A stretch of DNA of 64,000 bases, from assembly GCF_022695515.1 (NCBI RefSeq), contig NZ_JALDPT010000007.1, positions 62,001 through 126,000 of the forward strand. Direction: 5' to 3'. The DNA comes from Phenylobacterium aquaticum (GTDB lineage Bacteria; Pseudomonadota; Alphaproteobacteria; Caulobacterales; Caulobacteraceae). Positions 9,117 to 20,813 of the stretch are shown here, in pieces. The first letter of the stretch is position 1, and every line of letters starts with the position of its first letter. Made by a program: the position numbers and the translations under genes. Below the pieces are notes generated by a model that had not been told where the DNA came from, did not search any database, and saw only the letters and a program-made list of their open reading frames with translations.

Positions 9117-9211
9117 GGCGAGCGCGCCCAAGTTTCGTAAACGGTCCCCTTTCCGCAGCGCAGCACCAGCGCGGCGGGACCTCCCATTTCGACCCCAAGC
9201 GTTTCAGAGCC

Positions 9212-11853
<2,642 letters not shown>

Positions 11854-11907
11854 CCTGGATCACGGCCTCACCGCCCCCGCGCGCCATGGTGCGCGCGGGA
11901 GGACGGC

Positions 11908-13278
11908 ATGGACGATCTGATTTCGAAACTGCGTGCGGCGCTCGGCGACCGGGGCGTGCTGGCGGGTGACGACGCCCGTGACGCCGCCGCCCAGACCTGG
12001 TCGCGGCTGGGCGTCCCCCTGGGCATCCTGCGGCCGGCCTCCACCGCCGAGGTGTCCGCGGCGCTGAAGATCGCCCATGCGGCCGGCGCGGCCGTCGTCC
12101 CCTGGGGCGGGCGCACCGGCCTGGTCGACGGCGCCCAGGCCGAGGGGGCGCTGGCGCTCTCCCTGGAGCGCATGACCGCCATCGAGGAGATCGATGTCGA
12201 GGCCTCGACCCTGACGGTCCAAGCCGGCTGCCCCCTGCAGACCGCCTGCGAGGCCGTCGAGGCGCGCCATCTGCTGCTGCCCCTGGACCTGGGCTCGCGT
12301 GGCTCGGCCACCATTGGCGGGACCATCTCCACCAATGCCGGCGGCAACCGGGTCCTGCGCTACGGCATGATGCGCGACATGGTGCTGGGGCTGGAGGCGG
12401 TGCTGGCCGACGGCACGGTCGTCACCGCCCTGAACGGCCTGATCAAGAACAACGCCGGCTATGACATCAAGCAGCTGTTCATCGGCTCGGAGGGCACGCT
12501 CGGCGTCGTCACCCGCGCGGTGCTGCGCCTGCGGCCCCAGGCGCTCAGCCAGGACGTCGCCCTGCTGGGCGTGGAGCGCTTCGACGACCTGCCGCGGCTG
12601 CTGCGCCATCTGGAACGCCGGCTCGGCGGAACCCTCTCGGCCTTCGAGGTGATGTGGAAGAGCTTCCACGACCTCGTCACCACCGAACCCGCCAAGGGCC
12701 GCCCGCTGCTGTCCGGCGACTATCCCTATTACGTCCTGGTCGAGACCCTGGGCGCCGATCCGGCCGCTGACGCCGAGCGGTTGGAGGCCGCCCTGGCCGA
12801 GGCCGCCGAACTGGACCTGATCGCCGACGCGGTATTTGCCCGCTCCGAGACCCAGGCCAAGGCGATCTGGGCCTTGCGCGACGACGTCGCCCAGGTCGCC
12901 CGCGACGGGCCGATCCTGACCTTCGACGTCAGCCTGAAGATCTCGGCCATGGAGACCTACGTGGCCGAGCTGGAGGCCGCGCTCCAGACCCGCTGCCCCG
13001 GGACCCGCCTGGTGGTCTTCGGCCATCTGGGCGACGGCAATCTGCACCTGATCGTCAGCCTGAGAGACCGCGACGCCCGCGCGGCGATTGAGGAGATCGT
13101 CTACGGCCTGGTCCGGGCCCAGCAGGGCTCGATCTCCGCCGAGCACGGCATCGGCCTGCAGAAGCGCGACTATCTCGGCTGGACCCGCAACCCCGCCGAG
13201 ATCGCGGTGATGCGCACCCTGAAGACCGCGCTCGACCCGAAGAACATCCTCAATCCCGGCAAGGTGCTGGCGGGGTAG
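11908..13278 (+). CDS. FAD-linked oxidase, GlcD / D-2-hydroxyacid dehydrogenase type
   Basis: 456 residues with an FAD_binding_4 domain at about 35-210 (PWGGRTGLVDGA, LDLGSRGSATIGGTISTNAGGNRV, FIGSEGTLGVVT) and a C-terminal FAD-oxidase domain (GHLGDGNLHLIVS, SAEHGIGLQKRDYL, LDPKNILNPGKVL). Relatives oxidise glycolate, D-lactate or D-2-hydroxyglutarate and pass electrons to the respiratory chain. The GHLGDGNLH and EHGIG metal/substrate motifs are intact, so it should be active. The substrate is not decided by sequence. It starts 54 nt after alaS and may share its transcript. Confidence 0.9.
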   Translation: MDDLISKLRAALGDRGVLAGDDARDAAAQTWSRLGVPLGILRPASTAEVSAALKIAHAAGAAVVPWGGRTGLVDGAQAEGALALSLERMTAIEEIDVEASTLTVQAGCPLQTACEAVEARHLLLPLDLGSRGSATIGGTISTNAGGNRVLRYGMMRDMVLGLEAVLADGTVVTALNGLIKNNAGYDIKQLFIGSEGTLGVVTRAVLRLRPQALSQDVALLGVERFDDLPRLLRHLERRLGGTLSAFEVMWKSFHDLVTTEPAKGRPLLSGDYPYYVLVETLGADPAADAERLEAALAEAAELDLIADAVFARSETQAKAIWALRDDVAQVARDGPILTFDVSLKISAMETYVAELEAALQTRCPGTRLVVFGHLGDGNLHLIVSLRDRDARAAIEEIVYGLVRAQQGSISAEHGIGLQKRDYLGWTRNPAEIAVMRTLKTALDPKNILNPGKVLAG

Positions 13279-13323
13279 GGGGGCTGTTCCCTCCACACAA
13301 CCCAGGTCGCGTGCAAGTGCCGT

Positions 13324-13482
13324 CCTTCTCCCCTTGCGGGAGAAGGTGTCGTCCGACTGGACGACGGATGAGGGGTCTCTCAGAACTCTCCGTCGACGTT
13401 GGTGCTGTGCGGTGGAGAGGCCCATCGACCCCTCATCCGACCCTGCTCCGCAGGGCCACCTTCTCCCTCAAGGGGAGAAGGA
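13324..13482. repeat. Interspersed palindromic repeat, family B, copy 1
   Basis: About 159 bp bounded by inverted arms (CCTTCTCCCCTTGCGGGAGAAGG on the left, continuing with a GTCGTCC-ACTG-GACGAC hairpin; a TTCTCCC...GGGGAGAAGG arm on the right). The same unit recurs at 33555-33713 in the opposite orientation. It lies between two convergent genes and contains no gene. Confidence 0.75.
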
Positions 13483-13511
13483 TGCGGAAACGTCTACCCA
13501 GCCCCCCAACC

Positions 13512-13889
13512 TCACGTCCGCGCGAACACGCAGAGCTTGTTGCCGGTCGGGTCGCGGAAATAGGCGCCGTAGAAGCTGGTCGATTCGGGCGGCCGCGGCC
13601 CCGGCGCGCCCTCGTCCTGGCCGCCGGCCGACAGCGCCGCGGCGTGGGCCGCATCGACGGCCTCCTTCGACGGGGCGAGATAGCCGATCATGATCCCGTT
13701 GCCGGCCCGCGCCGGTTCGCCGTCGAAGGGCGGGCAGATATAGGTGTCGGCGTCGGCGCCCTTGGGGCCATAGCCGGCCCAGCCGCCCTGGAAGAAGCTG
13801 CGCTCGCGGCCCATCGCCCCGAACACCGCGTCATAGAAGGGGAGGGACGCCTCGACGTCGAGCGCCCCGATGGTGACATAGCCGATCAT
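13512..13889 (-). CDS. VOC-family protein (glyoxalase/dioxygenase superfamily)
   Basis: 125 residues, one vicinal-oxygen-chelate module pair. It starts IGYVTIGALDVEASLPFYDAVFGAMG and ends FYGAYFRDPTGNKLCVF, the usual first and last strands. Such small proteins act as lyases, isomerases or resistance-type binding proteins; the metal ligands cannot be assigned with confidence. It is a stand-alone gene, with repeat copy B downstream and the DUF2939 gene upstream on the same strand. Confidence 0.85.
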   Translation of the reverse strand: MIGYVTIGALDVEASLPFYDAVFGAMGRERSFFQGGWAGYGPKGADADTYICPPFDGEPARAGNGIMIGYLAPSKEAVDAAHAAALSAGGQDEGAPGPRPPESTSFYGAYFRDPTGNKLCVFART

Positions 13890-13948
13890 GTTCGGTTCCT
13901 CCGCTGAACAGGCCGGCAGCCTAGCTCACGAAGGGAACAAAACAAGAA

Positions 13949-14512
13949 CTATTTCGTCTTAGGCGGCAGCTTGATGTTGACCAGCTTCCAGCTGAACCAG
14001 CCCTTGCGCTCGAAGGTGAACACCGTCTCGCGCTCCGGGGCGCCCGGGTCCTTCACGGCCAGCCGCGTGCGGTTCGGGTCCCAGAACTGGGTGCGCGGCC
14101 AGTTCTGGTGCAGCGCGGCCTCCACATGGGCCTTGAAGGTCGCGGGCGGCGGGGGCTCGGCCGGGGCCTTGCCGGGGGCGTAGCCGCGGGTGAGCGCGTG
14201 CAGCCCCTCGACGCTGACATAGCGCTCCACCGCCGGCGGCGGCGGGGTGAGCGGCTGGATCGCCTGGCGCAGGGCGCCCAGCGGATCGGTCCAGACGCTG
14301 GGCGGCGGGGTGGCCGGCGCCGGCTGGTCGGTGAGCTGGGCCTTCAGCGAGGCGCGCACGGCGTTGTAGTCGATCAGTTCGGCCAGGCCCTGGGCGTCGC
14401 CGTCGCGAGCGTCGGCCTTCAGGGCGCGGAAGGCGAACCAGGGCGCCGCCAGGAAGGCGGAGGCCGCGATCAGCAGCAGCACCAAGATCAGGTTGAAGAA
14501 GTTGCGCGCCAT
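13949..14512 (-). CDS. DUF2939-family membrane-anchored protein
   Basis: 187 residues from the ATG at 14510-14512, which has GAGG 8 nt upstream; a start 10 codons earlier (14542) lacks a ribosome-binding site. The protein has an N-terminal membrane segment (FFNLILVLLLIAASAFLAAPW), then the DUF2939 landmarks FRALKADARDGDAQGLAELIDYNAVRASLKAQL (key part ALKAARDGD-like ... LIDYNAVRASLK) and a C-terminal FERKGWFSWKLVNIKLP. It is probably anchored in the inner membrane with a periplasmic domain. The function is unknown for the family. Confidence 0.8.
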   Translation of the reverse strand: MARNFFNLILVLLLIAASAFLAAPWFAFRALKADARDGDAQGLAELIDYNAVRASLKAQLTDQPAPATPPPSVWTDPLGALRQAIQPLTPPPPAVERYVSVEGLHALTRGYAPGKAPAEPPPPATFKAHVEAALHQNWPRTQFWDPNRTRLAVKDPGAPERETVFTFERKGWFSWKLVNIKLPPKTK

Positions 14513-14683
14513 GCCGCCCGCCTCGCGATCTCGCTTGCTCATGGGAAAGGATTAACACGCCCTGGCCGCGCAACCAGCCTTTCCGCCCATCAGGCGAGCC
14601 GGGCGGCTTGCGCGCGCGTCCCAACGGCGCGAGGCTCGCTCCATTGTTTGAACCATAACGAGGCCCGGGGAGGGCCCTATTTG

Positions 14684-15517
14684 ATGTCCAGCGACAGCGC
14701 CATTGCGCCCAAAATCAACCCGAACGGAACGCTGAAGGGCAAGACCGCCCTGGTCACCGGCGCCAGCCGCGGCATCGGCGCGGCCATCGCCGCCCGGCTC
14801 GCCATGGAAGGCGCACGCGTCGTCGTCTCCGCCCGCACGGCGGAGGAGGGCGAGAGCCGCCTGCCCGGCACGCTCGCCGAGACCGTCGAACACATCCGCG
14901 CCGCCGGCGGCCAGGTCGCCTTCATCAAGGCCGATCTCGCCCAGGCCAGCGAACGCGAGCGGCTGGTCGAGGAAGCCGAGGCGACCTTCGGCCCCATCGA
15001 CATCCTGATCAACAACGCCGCCATCACCTTCTTCATGCCGGTGGTCGAGTTCACTGAGAAGCGCTTCAAGCTGATGATGGAGGTCCAGGTCTACGCCCCC
15101 TTCCACCTGTCCCAGTTGGTGCTGCCGGGCATGATCGCGCGCAAACAGGGCTGGATCGTCAACATCTCCTCGCCGGCCGGCATCCATCCGCAGAAGCCCT
15201 ATCGCGGCAGCCGCGGCGGCACGGTCTATGGCCTGTGCAAGGCGGCGCTGGAGCGGTTCACCACGGGTCTGGCCTCCGAGGTCCAGGCCGACGGGATCGC
15301 GGTCAATGTCGTCTCGCCGGGCCTGGTCGACACCCCCGGAGTGGCCGTCCACGGCCTGATCAACGAGGCCACCAAGGACCGCGTCCAGCCGATCGAATAT
15401 ATCGCCGAAGCCGTCTATCAGCTCAGCAAGGGCGACCCCGCGACCATGACCGGCCGCGTCGACTACGCCGAGCCCCTGCTCAAGGAACTCGGCCTGGAGC
15501 CCTCCGCGCTGATTTAG
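14684..15517 (+). CDS. Short-chain dehydrogenase/reductase (SDR)
   Basis: 277 residues. The NAD(P)-binding TGASRGIG lies near residue 24, NNAA near 103, the catalytic serine in VNISSPAG, and Tyr-x3-Lys in VYGLCKAAL. Relatives are 3-oxoacyl-ACP reductase-like oxidoreductases. An unusual feature is the N-terminal tail of about 17 residues before the Rossmann fold (MSSDSAIAPKINPNGTLKG). ATG at 14684 is chosen because the frame upstream reads into the antisense of the DUF2939 gene. The substrate is unknown. Confidence 0.88.
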   Translation: MSSDSAIAPKINPNGTLKGKTALVTGASRGIGAAIAARLAMEGARVVVSARTAEEGESRLPGTLAETVEHIRAAGGQVAFIKADLAQASERERLVEEAEATFGPIDILINNAAITFFMPVVEFTEKRFKLMMEVQVYAPFHLSQLVLPGMIARKQGWIVNISSPAGIHPQKPYRGSRGGTVYGLCKAALERFTTGLASEVQADGIAVNVVSPGLVDTPGVAVHGLINEATKDRVQPIEYIAEAVYQLSKGDPATMTGRVDYAEPLLKELGLEPSALI

Positions 15518-15527
15518 CGCCTCTTCT

Positions 15528-15573
15528 CCCTCTCCCCACGTCGTGGGGAGAGGGCCGGGGTGAGGGGCTCTTT
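15528..15573. repeat. Palindromic repeat, family C (CCCTCTCCCCAC-GTC-GTGGGGAGAGGG type)
   Basis: A long perfect hairpin directly after the SDR stop, followed by a GGGGTGAGGGGCTC tail. A nearly identical unit is at 61887-61930. It lies between convergent SDR and MarR genes and may help end transcription. Confidence 0.7.
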
Positions 15574-15586
15574 CGGCCCGACGGCC

Positions 15587-16072
15587 CTAATCATCCTTCG
15601 TCATCGTCGCAATCCCATCGGCGAAGCGCCGCATCAGCCGCGACAGCTGCTCGATATCGGCGGGGTCCCATCCCTCGAACAGGGCGTGCGCCATGCGCAT
15701 GCGCGCGGCGTCGACCTGGTCGGTCATGGCCTTGCCCTTGGGCGAAATGACCGCGTTCCGCACCCGGCGGTCCCGGGCGTCCGCCTGCCGTTCGACCAGG
15801 CCCAGGCTCTCCAGCTTGGCGACCTGGCGGCTGACCGTCGTGTGGTCGCGACCCGCCCGATCGGCCAGATCCACCACGCCTATGGGGCCGAACCGCTCAA
15901 TGCCGAGCAGCAGCGGGAACAGGGCCCGGTCCAGGGAAATTCCCGCCTCGCGCAGCATGGCCTCGTCGGCCTGCGGCCGGTTCATAAACACCGTCACGTC
16001 CACCAGGGCCGAGTGCAGGACGCGGAACGGCGCCTCAATATGTGTATTTTGCACGGTTTTTCTTGACGTCAT
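15587..16072 (-). CDS. MarR-family transcriptional regulator
   Basis: 161 residues. The winged helix-turn-helix runs from FGPIGVVDLADRAGRDHTTVSRQVAKLESLGLV (key part GRDHTTVSRQVAKLE, about residues 68-82) to the wing DARDRRVRNAVISPKGKAM, with dimerisation helices at both ends. It is divergent from an FAD monooxygenase and has two TGTG-N-GCAC dyads around its start, the classic layout of a MarR repressor controlling a neighbouring detoxification or catabolic enzyme. The start at 16072 is needed to include the first dimer helix. Confidence 0.88.
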   Translation of the reverse strand: MTSRKTVQNTHIEAPFRVLHSALVDVTVFMNRPQADEAMLREAGISLDRALFPLLLGIERFGPIGVVDLADRAGRDHTTVSRQVAKLESLGLVERQADARDRRVRNAVISPKGKAMTDQVDAARMRMAHALFEGWDPADIEQLSRLMRRFADGIATMTKDD

Positions 16073-16103
16073 GGCGCGATCCTATTTATGTGCATAATGC
16101 ACA
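16041..16103. promoter_or_regulatory. Two MarR-type operator candidates between the MarR and FAD monooxygenase genes
   Basis: Site 1 is TGTGCAT-A-ATGCACA at 16089-16103, a perfect dyad 14 nt before the monooxygenase start. Site 2, TGTGTATTTTGCACG at 16041-16055, is a weaker copy inside the first codons of the MarR gene. Binding at both would repress both genes. Confidence 0.6.
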
Positions 16104-16116
16104 CAATGAGGTCGCT

Positions 16117-17607
16117 ATGGCAAACCCCGACATCGACATCCTGATCTGCGGCGCGGGCGCCGCCGGCCTGACCCTGGCCATAGACCTGGCCCGTCGCGGC
16201 GTGTCCTTCCGGCTGATCGAGAAGCGCGAGACGCCCTTCGACGGCTCGCGGGGCAAGGGCGTCCAGCCCCGCAGCCAGGAGGTGTTCGAGGATCTCGGCG
16301 TCCTGGACAAGCTGATGGCCAGGGGCGGCCTCTACCCGCCCCAGCGCCACTATCGGCCCGACGGCGGCTTCACCGACAGGCTGATGAGCGACCCGGTCCC
16401 GGCCAGCCCGGCCGAGCCCTATCACTGGGCCCTGATGGTCCCGCAGTTCCTGACCGAGGCCGTCCTGCGCGACCGCCTCGCCGAACTGGGCGGCGTGGTC
16501 GAGTTCGGCTGCGAGCTGACCGCCTTCACCCAGGACGACGAAGGCGTCACCGCCAACCTCATGGGACCCCGGGGCCCGGAAACCGTGCGCGCCCGATATC
16601 TGATCGGCGCCGACGGCGGACGCAGCTTCGTGCGCCGGGCGCTCGGCATCGGCTTTCCGGGAAAGACCCTCGGGGTCCGCGCCATCGGGGCCGACGTGGC
16701 GGTGACTGGTCTGGATCGGGAGGTCTGGCACGAATGGAACGACGGCGACATGGCGCGCCAGGTCGGGCTGGGACCCCTGCCGGGCACGGATCTCTTCCAG
16801 TTCCAGGCGCCGATCCCATTGGAGGGCGAGGTCGATCTCTCCGTCGCGGGGCTCAACGCAATTCTCACGGCGCGCAGCGGCCGCGACGATATCCGCATCA
16901 CGGCGGTGCATTGGGCCTCGGCCTTCACCATGAGCGCGCGGCTCGCCGACCGTTATCGCGAAGGCCGGGTGTTCCTCTGCGGCGACGCGGCCCACGTGCA
17001 TCCGCCGACCGGCGGCCAGGGCCTGAACACCAGCGTGCAGGACGCCTACAATCTTGGCTGGAAACTGTCCGCGCGCCTGTCTGGCGCGCCAGACGCGGTG
17101 CTGGACTCCTACGAGGCCGAGCGGCGGCCGGTCGCCGCCGAGGTTCTCGGCCTGTCGGGCCGTCTGCTCGATGCGGCGAAACAGGGCGAGTCCAAGCGCG
17201 GACGGGAGGTCAGCCAGCTGGACCTGTCCTATCGTGGCGGCGCCTTGGCCCATGACACGCGGGGTGGCGCCCTGGCCGCTGGCGATCGCGCGCCCGACGC
17301 GCCGGTGATCGGCGCCGCGGGACAGCCGGTTCGCCTGTTCGAGCTCTTCAAGGGCCCGCATTGGACCCTGCTCCTGGGTGGCTCCGCCACGGCCCCCGCC
17401 GCCCGCAAGGGTCTTTCGATCCATCGCGTCGGCGGCGACATCCAGGACAGGGCCGGATGCCTGGCGGACGCCTACGCCCTCGGATCCGACGAGGCGATCC
17501 TGGTCCGCCCGGACGGCTATGTCGGGGCTGTCCTGGCCTCGGCCGCCGCCGCGGGCCTGGACGGCTATCTCGCCCGCGTGGGTTTGGAGCTGTCGCCGTC
17601 GATCTAG
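16117..17607 (+). CDS. FAD-dependent aromatic monooxygenase (PHBH/RdmE-like)
   Basis: 496 residues. It contains the FAD-binding GxGxxG (ICGAGAAGLTLA, about residue 10), the DG motif YLIGADGGRSFVRR and the GD motif FLCGDAAHVHPPTGGQGLNTS, then a C-terminal thioredoxin-like domain as in phenol- and polyketide-hydroxylases. It likely hydroxylates an aromatic compound using NAD(P)H and O2. ATG at 16117 is chosen, with GAGG upstream; the longer frame crosses the operator. Regulation by the divergent MarR is inferred from the dyads. Confidence 0.9.
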   Translation: MANPDIDILICGAGAAGLTLAIDLARRGVSFRLIEKRETPFDGSRGKGVQPRSQEVFEDLGVLDKLMARGGLYPPQRHYRPDGGFTDRLMSDPVPASPAEPYHWALMVPQFLTEAVLRDRLAELGGVVEFGCELTAFTQDDEGVTANLMGPRGPETVRARYLIGADGGRSFVRRALGIGFPGKTLGVRAIGADVAVTGLDREVWHEWNDGDMARQVGLGPLPGTDLFQFQAPIPLEGEVDLSVAGLNAILTARSGRDDIRITAVHWASAFTMSARLADRYREGRVFLCGDAAHVHPPTGGQGLNTSVQDAYNLGWKLSARLSGAPDAVLDSYEAERRPVAAEVLGLSGRLLDAAKQGESKRGREVSQLDLSYRGGALAHDTRGGALAAGDRAPDAPVIGAAGQPVRLFELFKGPHWTLLLGGSATAPAARKGLSIHRVGGDIQDRAGCLADAYALGSDEAILVRPDGYVGAVLASAAAAGLDGYLARVGLELSPSI

Positions 17608-17690
17608 GGCGGTGCGAACCGGATCTGGGGCGCCCCGCACTTGCAGGACGGGGCGCGCTTCGTCAGATCGGCGCATCTTCGGGGGACGAG

Positions 17691-18442
17691 ATGATGATGC
17701 GTTTGAACACCGGCCTAGCGGCCGCCGGACTGGCTTTGGCGGTGTGGATCGCGGGCGTCGCGGCCCCGGCTCACGCCGCCGCCCCTGTCCTCGCCGTGGT
17801 GCGCAAGGGCCCGGTCCTCACCCTGACCGCGGGCGGCAAGCCGGTCGCCCGGTTCACCAACAGCGCCGCGCTCGAATGGATCGAAGTGGGCGGCGCCGTC
17901 ATCAAGACCGCCGCCGGCCCCAAGCCGGTCTTCACTCTGTCCCCGAACTATCCCAATCCCCAGGACGAAGAGGAGGCCGGGGACCAGCCGAACTATCTGT
18001 TCGACGAGACCGGGCGGCTGTTCTGGATGATCGAGGGTCAGTTCAATCCGGGCAAGAGCGTCCTGCTGGTGAACCAGCACGAGACCTTCGCCATCGACGA
18101 CTATGAGGCCCGCTTCAGTCTGGAGGACTTCACCCGCACGCCGCACCTGAAGTTCGCCTTCAAGTCCAACTGCTATGTGGAAGACTGGGTCAGCGACACC
18201 GAGCTCAAGGCCCGCTGCCCGCGCACCACCGCCAGGGGGCCGGTGGTGGAGACCGACGCCGTGGTCCGCAAGGTCTCGCCCACCCAGTGGCGGCTCACGG
18301 AAAAGGCCCTGCCGAAGGCGAAGCTCCAGGTCGGCCCGACAATCCGCCCACCCTGTTCAACGAACTGGTGACGGGCGTGCGCGCGCCGCCCGAGGTCCAG
18401 GCCCTGCCCGACGATCTGGCGGCGACCTACAAGCGCTTCTGA
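17691..18442 (+). CDS. Secreted hypothetical protein (apparent 1-nt frameshift near its C-terminus)
   Basis: It starts MMMRLNTGLAAAGLALAVW with a signal peptide cut after AHA (about residue 28), giving a periplasmic protein of about 220 residues with no family I recognise. As written the frame stops at 18371 after GPTIRPPCSTNW. If one G is restored near 18338, the reading becomes GPDNPPTLFNELVTGVR and continues to KRF and the stop at 18440-18442, in good coding style. GGGGGA precedes the start. It sits between the FAD monooxygenase and DPP-IV genes on the same strand. Confidence 0.7.
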
Positions 18443-18508
18443 CCCCGCCGGGCCCTTGCCAATCGGCCCGACGCTCCGTCACATCGCCGCCTTCGTGGGA
18501 GTCTGACG

Positions 18509-20740
18509 ATGACGCGGTGGATGGGCGCCCTGGCGGGCCTGGTTCTGGGGATGACGATGGCGGGTACGGCGGATGCGCAGAAGCTGACGGCCGAGCGGGT
18601 ATATGCCGCGCCGGACCTTTCGGGGCCCCGCGCCCGCGGCGTCAGCCTGTCGCCCGACGGCACGCTCGCCACCTATCTGAAGGCCAAGGCCGACGATCCG
18701 CGCATGACCGATCTGTGGGCCGCCGACATCGCGGGTGGCGAGCCCCGCCTGCTGATCGACGCCCGCGCCCTGATCCCCAAGGACCGCGAGCTCTCCGAGG
18801 CCGAGAAGAGCCGCCGCGAGCGCCAGGGCGTCCAGACCCGCGGCGTCGTGGCCTATGACTGGGACGACCAGGGCCGCTTCATCCTGGTCCCGGTCGAGGG
18901 CGACCTCTGGCTCTACAGCCGCGCCGACGGCCAGGTCAGCCGCCTGACCAACACCACCGACGACGAGATCGACGCCAAGGTCTCGCCCAAGGGCGGCTTC
19001 GTCTCCTTCGTGCGGTCCGACAATCTCTATGTCCTGCCGCTCGGCGGCGGGGCGGAAAAGGCGCTGACCACCGACGGGAGCGAGCTGAAGAGCTGGGCCA
19101 CCGCCGAGTTCATCGCCCAGGAGGAGATGGACCGTCAGACCGGCTATTGGTGGAGCCCGGACGAGCGCCGCATCGCTCTGACCCATGTCGACCAGACCGG
19201 CGTCGATGTGGTCGAGCGGGCCGACATCGGCCCGACCGGCGCGACCATCGTCAGCCAGCGCTATCCCCGCGTCGGCCGGCCCAATGCGCGGGTCGACCTC
19301 TATGTCGCCGACGTCGCCACCGGCGCGCGGGTCAAGGTCGACCTGGGCCCCGATCCCGACATCTATCTGGCCCGCGTCGACTGGGCCAAGGACGGCAAGA
19401 CCCTCTACGTCCAGCGCGAGACCCGCGACCAGCGCCGCCTCGACCTGCTGGCCGTCGACGTCGCCACCGGCGCCGCCCATGTGATCCTGAGCGAAACCAG
19501 CCCGCACTGGATCGACCTCTCCGACGACTTCCGGGCGCTGAAGGACGGCGGCTTCCTTTGGTCCTCGGAACGCTCCGGCTGGAAGCACCTCTATCTCTAT
19601 GGCCCCACCGGCAAGCTGGTCCGCCAGGTGACCGAGGGCGACTGGCCGGTGGACGCCATCCAGGGCGTGGACGAGGTCCGCGGCGTGGTCATCTTCACCG
19701 CCAACAAGGACACGCCGATCGAACGGCGGCTCTATGAGGTCTCCTACAAGGCCCATGCTGCGCCCAAGGCGATCACCAAGGCCGGCGGCTGGTGGACGGT
19801 GAAGGTGGCCAAGGCTGGCGGCGCCTTCGCCGGCACCTATGAGGATCCGGCCACCCCGCCCCAGACCGGCGTCTATCGCGCCGACGGAACCCTGGTCCGC
19901 TGGATCGAGCACAACGAGCTCGCCGAGGGCCACCCTTATTTCCCCTACGCAAAGCGCCTGCGCGTCCCGACCTTCGGGACCCTCAAGGCCAGTGACGGCG
20001 CCGACCTGCACTGGATGATGCGCACCCCGCCGGGCTTCGATCCCGCCAAGCGCTATCCGGTCATCGTCAAGGTCTATGGCGGGCCGGGCAGCGCTCTGGT
20101 CCGCAAGATCTGGGCCGACCCCGCCGACCAGCTCTATCTGGAGGCCGGCTTCATCCTCTTCACCCTGGATAACCACGGCACGCCCAACCGCTCGGTGGCC
20201 TTCAAGACCGCCATCGACCGCAAGCTCGGAACCTGGGAGGTCGCCGACCAGACCGCCGGCGCCAACTACCTGAAGACCCTGCCTTACGTGGATCCCGCCC
20301 GCATCGGCGTCACCGGCTGGTCCTATGGCGGCTACATGACCCTGATGCTGCTGACCGCGCCCAACACCCCGTTCGCGGCCGGCGTCTCCGGCGCCCCGCC
20401 CACCGACTGGACGCTCTACGACACCCACTACACCGAGCGCTACATGGGCACGCCCAAGGACAACGCCGCCGGCTATGCGGGCTCGGAGGTCACCGCCCGG
20501 GTCGACGGCCTCAAGCCGGACGCCCTGCTGCTCATGCACGGCATGGCCGACGACAATGTCACCTTCGACAACTCGACCCGGCTGATGGCGGCCCTGCAGG
20601 CCAAGGCCATCGCCTTCGAGACCATGCTCTATCCGGGCCTGCGCCACCGCGCCGGCTGGACCCAGGCCCACCTCAAGCACCGCACCGAGGCGACCATCGC
20701 CTTCTTCACCCGCAAGCTGACCCCGACACCCGCGCCCTAA
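18509..20740 (+). CDS. Dipeptidyl peptidase IV-type serine peptidase (S9B), secreted
   Basis: 743 residues. The signal peptide is cut near ADA (about residue 23), followed by an eight-bladed beta-propeller (DPPIV_N, about 80-480) and an alpha/beta-hydrolase domain. The catalytic serine is in GWSYGGYMT, the aspartate in HGMADDNVTF and the histidine in the LRHRAG stretch. The tandem Glu of the propeller (FIAQEEMDR) that binds the peptide amino terminus is present, so X-Pro dipeptides should be released in the periplasm. It fits the peptide-scavenging genes further along. Confidence 0.93.
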   Translation: MTRWMGALAGLVLGMTMAGTADAQKLTAERVYAAPDLSGPRARGVSLSPDGTLATYLKAKADDPRMTDLWAADIAGGEPRLLIDARALIPKDRELSEAEKSRRERQGVQTRGVVAYDWDDQGRFILVPVEGDLWLYSRADGQVSRLTNTTDDEIDAKVSPKGGFVSFVRSDNLYVLPLGGGAEKALTTDGSELKSWATAEFIAQEEMDRQTGYWWSPDERRIALTHVDQTGVDVVERADIGPTGATIVSQRYPRVGRPNARVDLYVADVATGARVKVDLGPDPDIYLARVDWAKDGKTLYVQRETRDQRRLDLLAVDVATGAAHVILSETSPHWIDLSDDFRALKDGGFLWSSERSGWKHLYLYGPTGKLVRQVTEGDWPVDAIQGVDEVRGVVIFTANKDTPIERRLYEVSYKAHAAPKAITKAGGWWTVKVAKAGGAFAGTYEDPATPPQTGVYRADGTLVRWIEHNELAEGHPYFPYAKRLRVPTFGTLKASDGADLHWMMRTPPGFDPAKRYPVIVKVYGGPGSALVRKIWADPADQLYLEAGFILFTLDNHGTPNRSVAFKTAIDRKLGTWEVADQTAGANYLKTLPYVDPARIGVTGWSYGGYMTLMLLTAPNTPFAAGVSGAPPTDWTLYDTHYTERYMGTPKDNAAGYAGSEVTARVDGLKPDALLLMHGMADDNVTFDNSTRLMAALQAKAIAFETMLYPGLRHRAGWTQAHLKHRTEATIAFFTRKLTPTPAP

Positions 20741-20813
20741 CCCTCATCCGCTCACCCCTGCCGGCGCCCGAGTCATGCTATCGCGGGCGCGGCGGCGAAC
20801 AGGAGCAGGACGC

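Noticed and set aside
16069..17676. Long open frame on the minus strand (about 535 codons) opposite the FAD monooxygenase
   Set aside because: Arg/Ala/Gly/His-rich translation without any domain; it is the complement of a clear monooxygenase. Such shadows are expected at this GC content.
18479..20680. Open frame of 733 codons opposite the DPP-IV gene
   Set aside because: Low-complexity translation, no start signal, and the sense strand encodes an intact peptidase.
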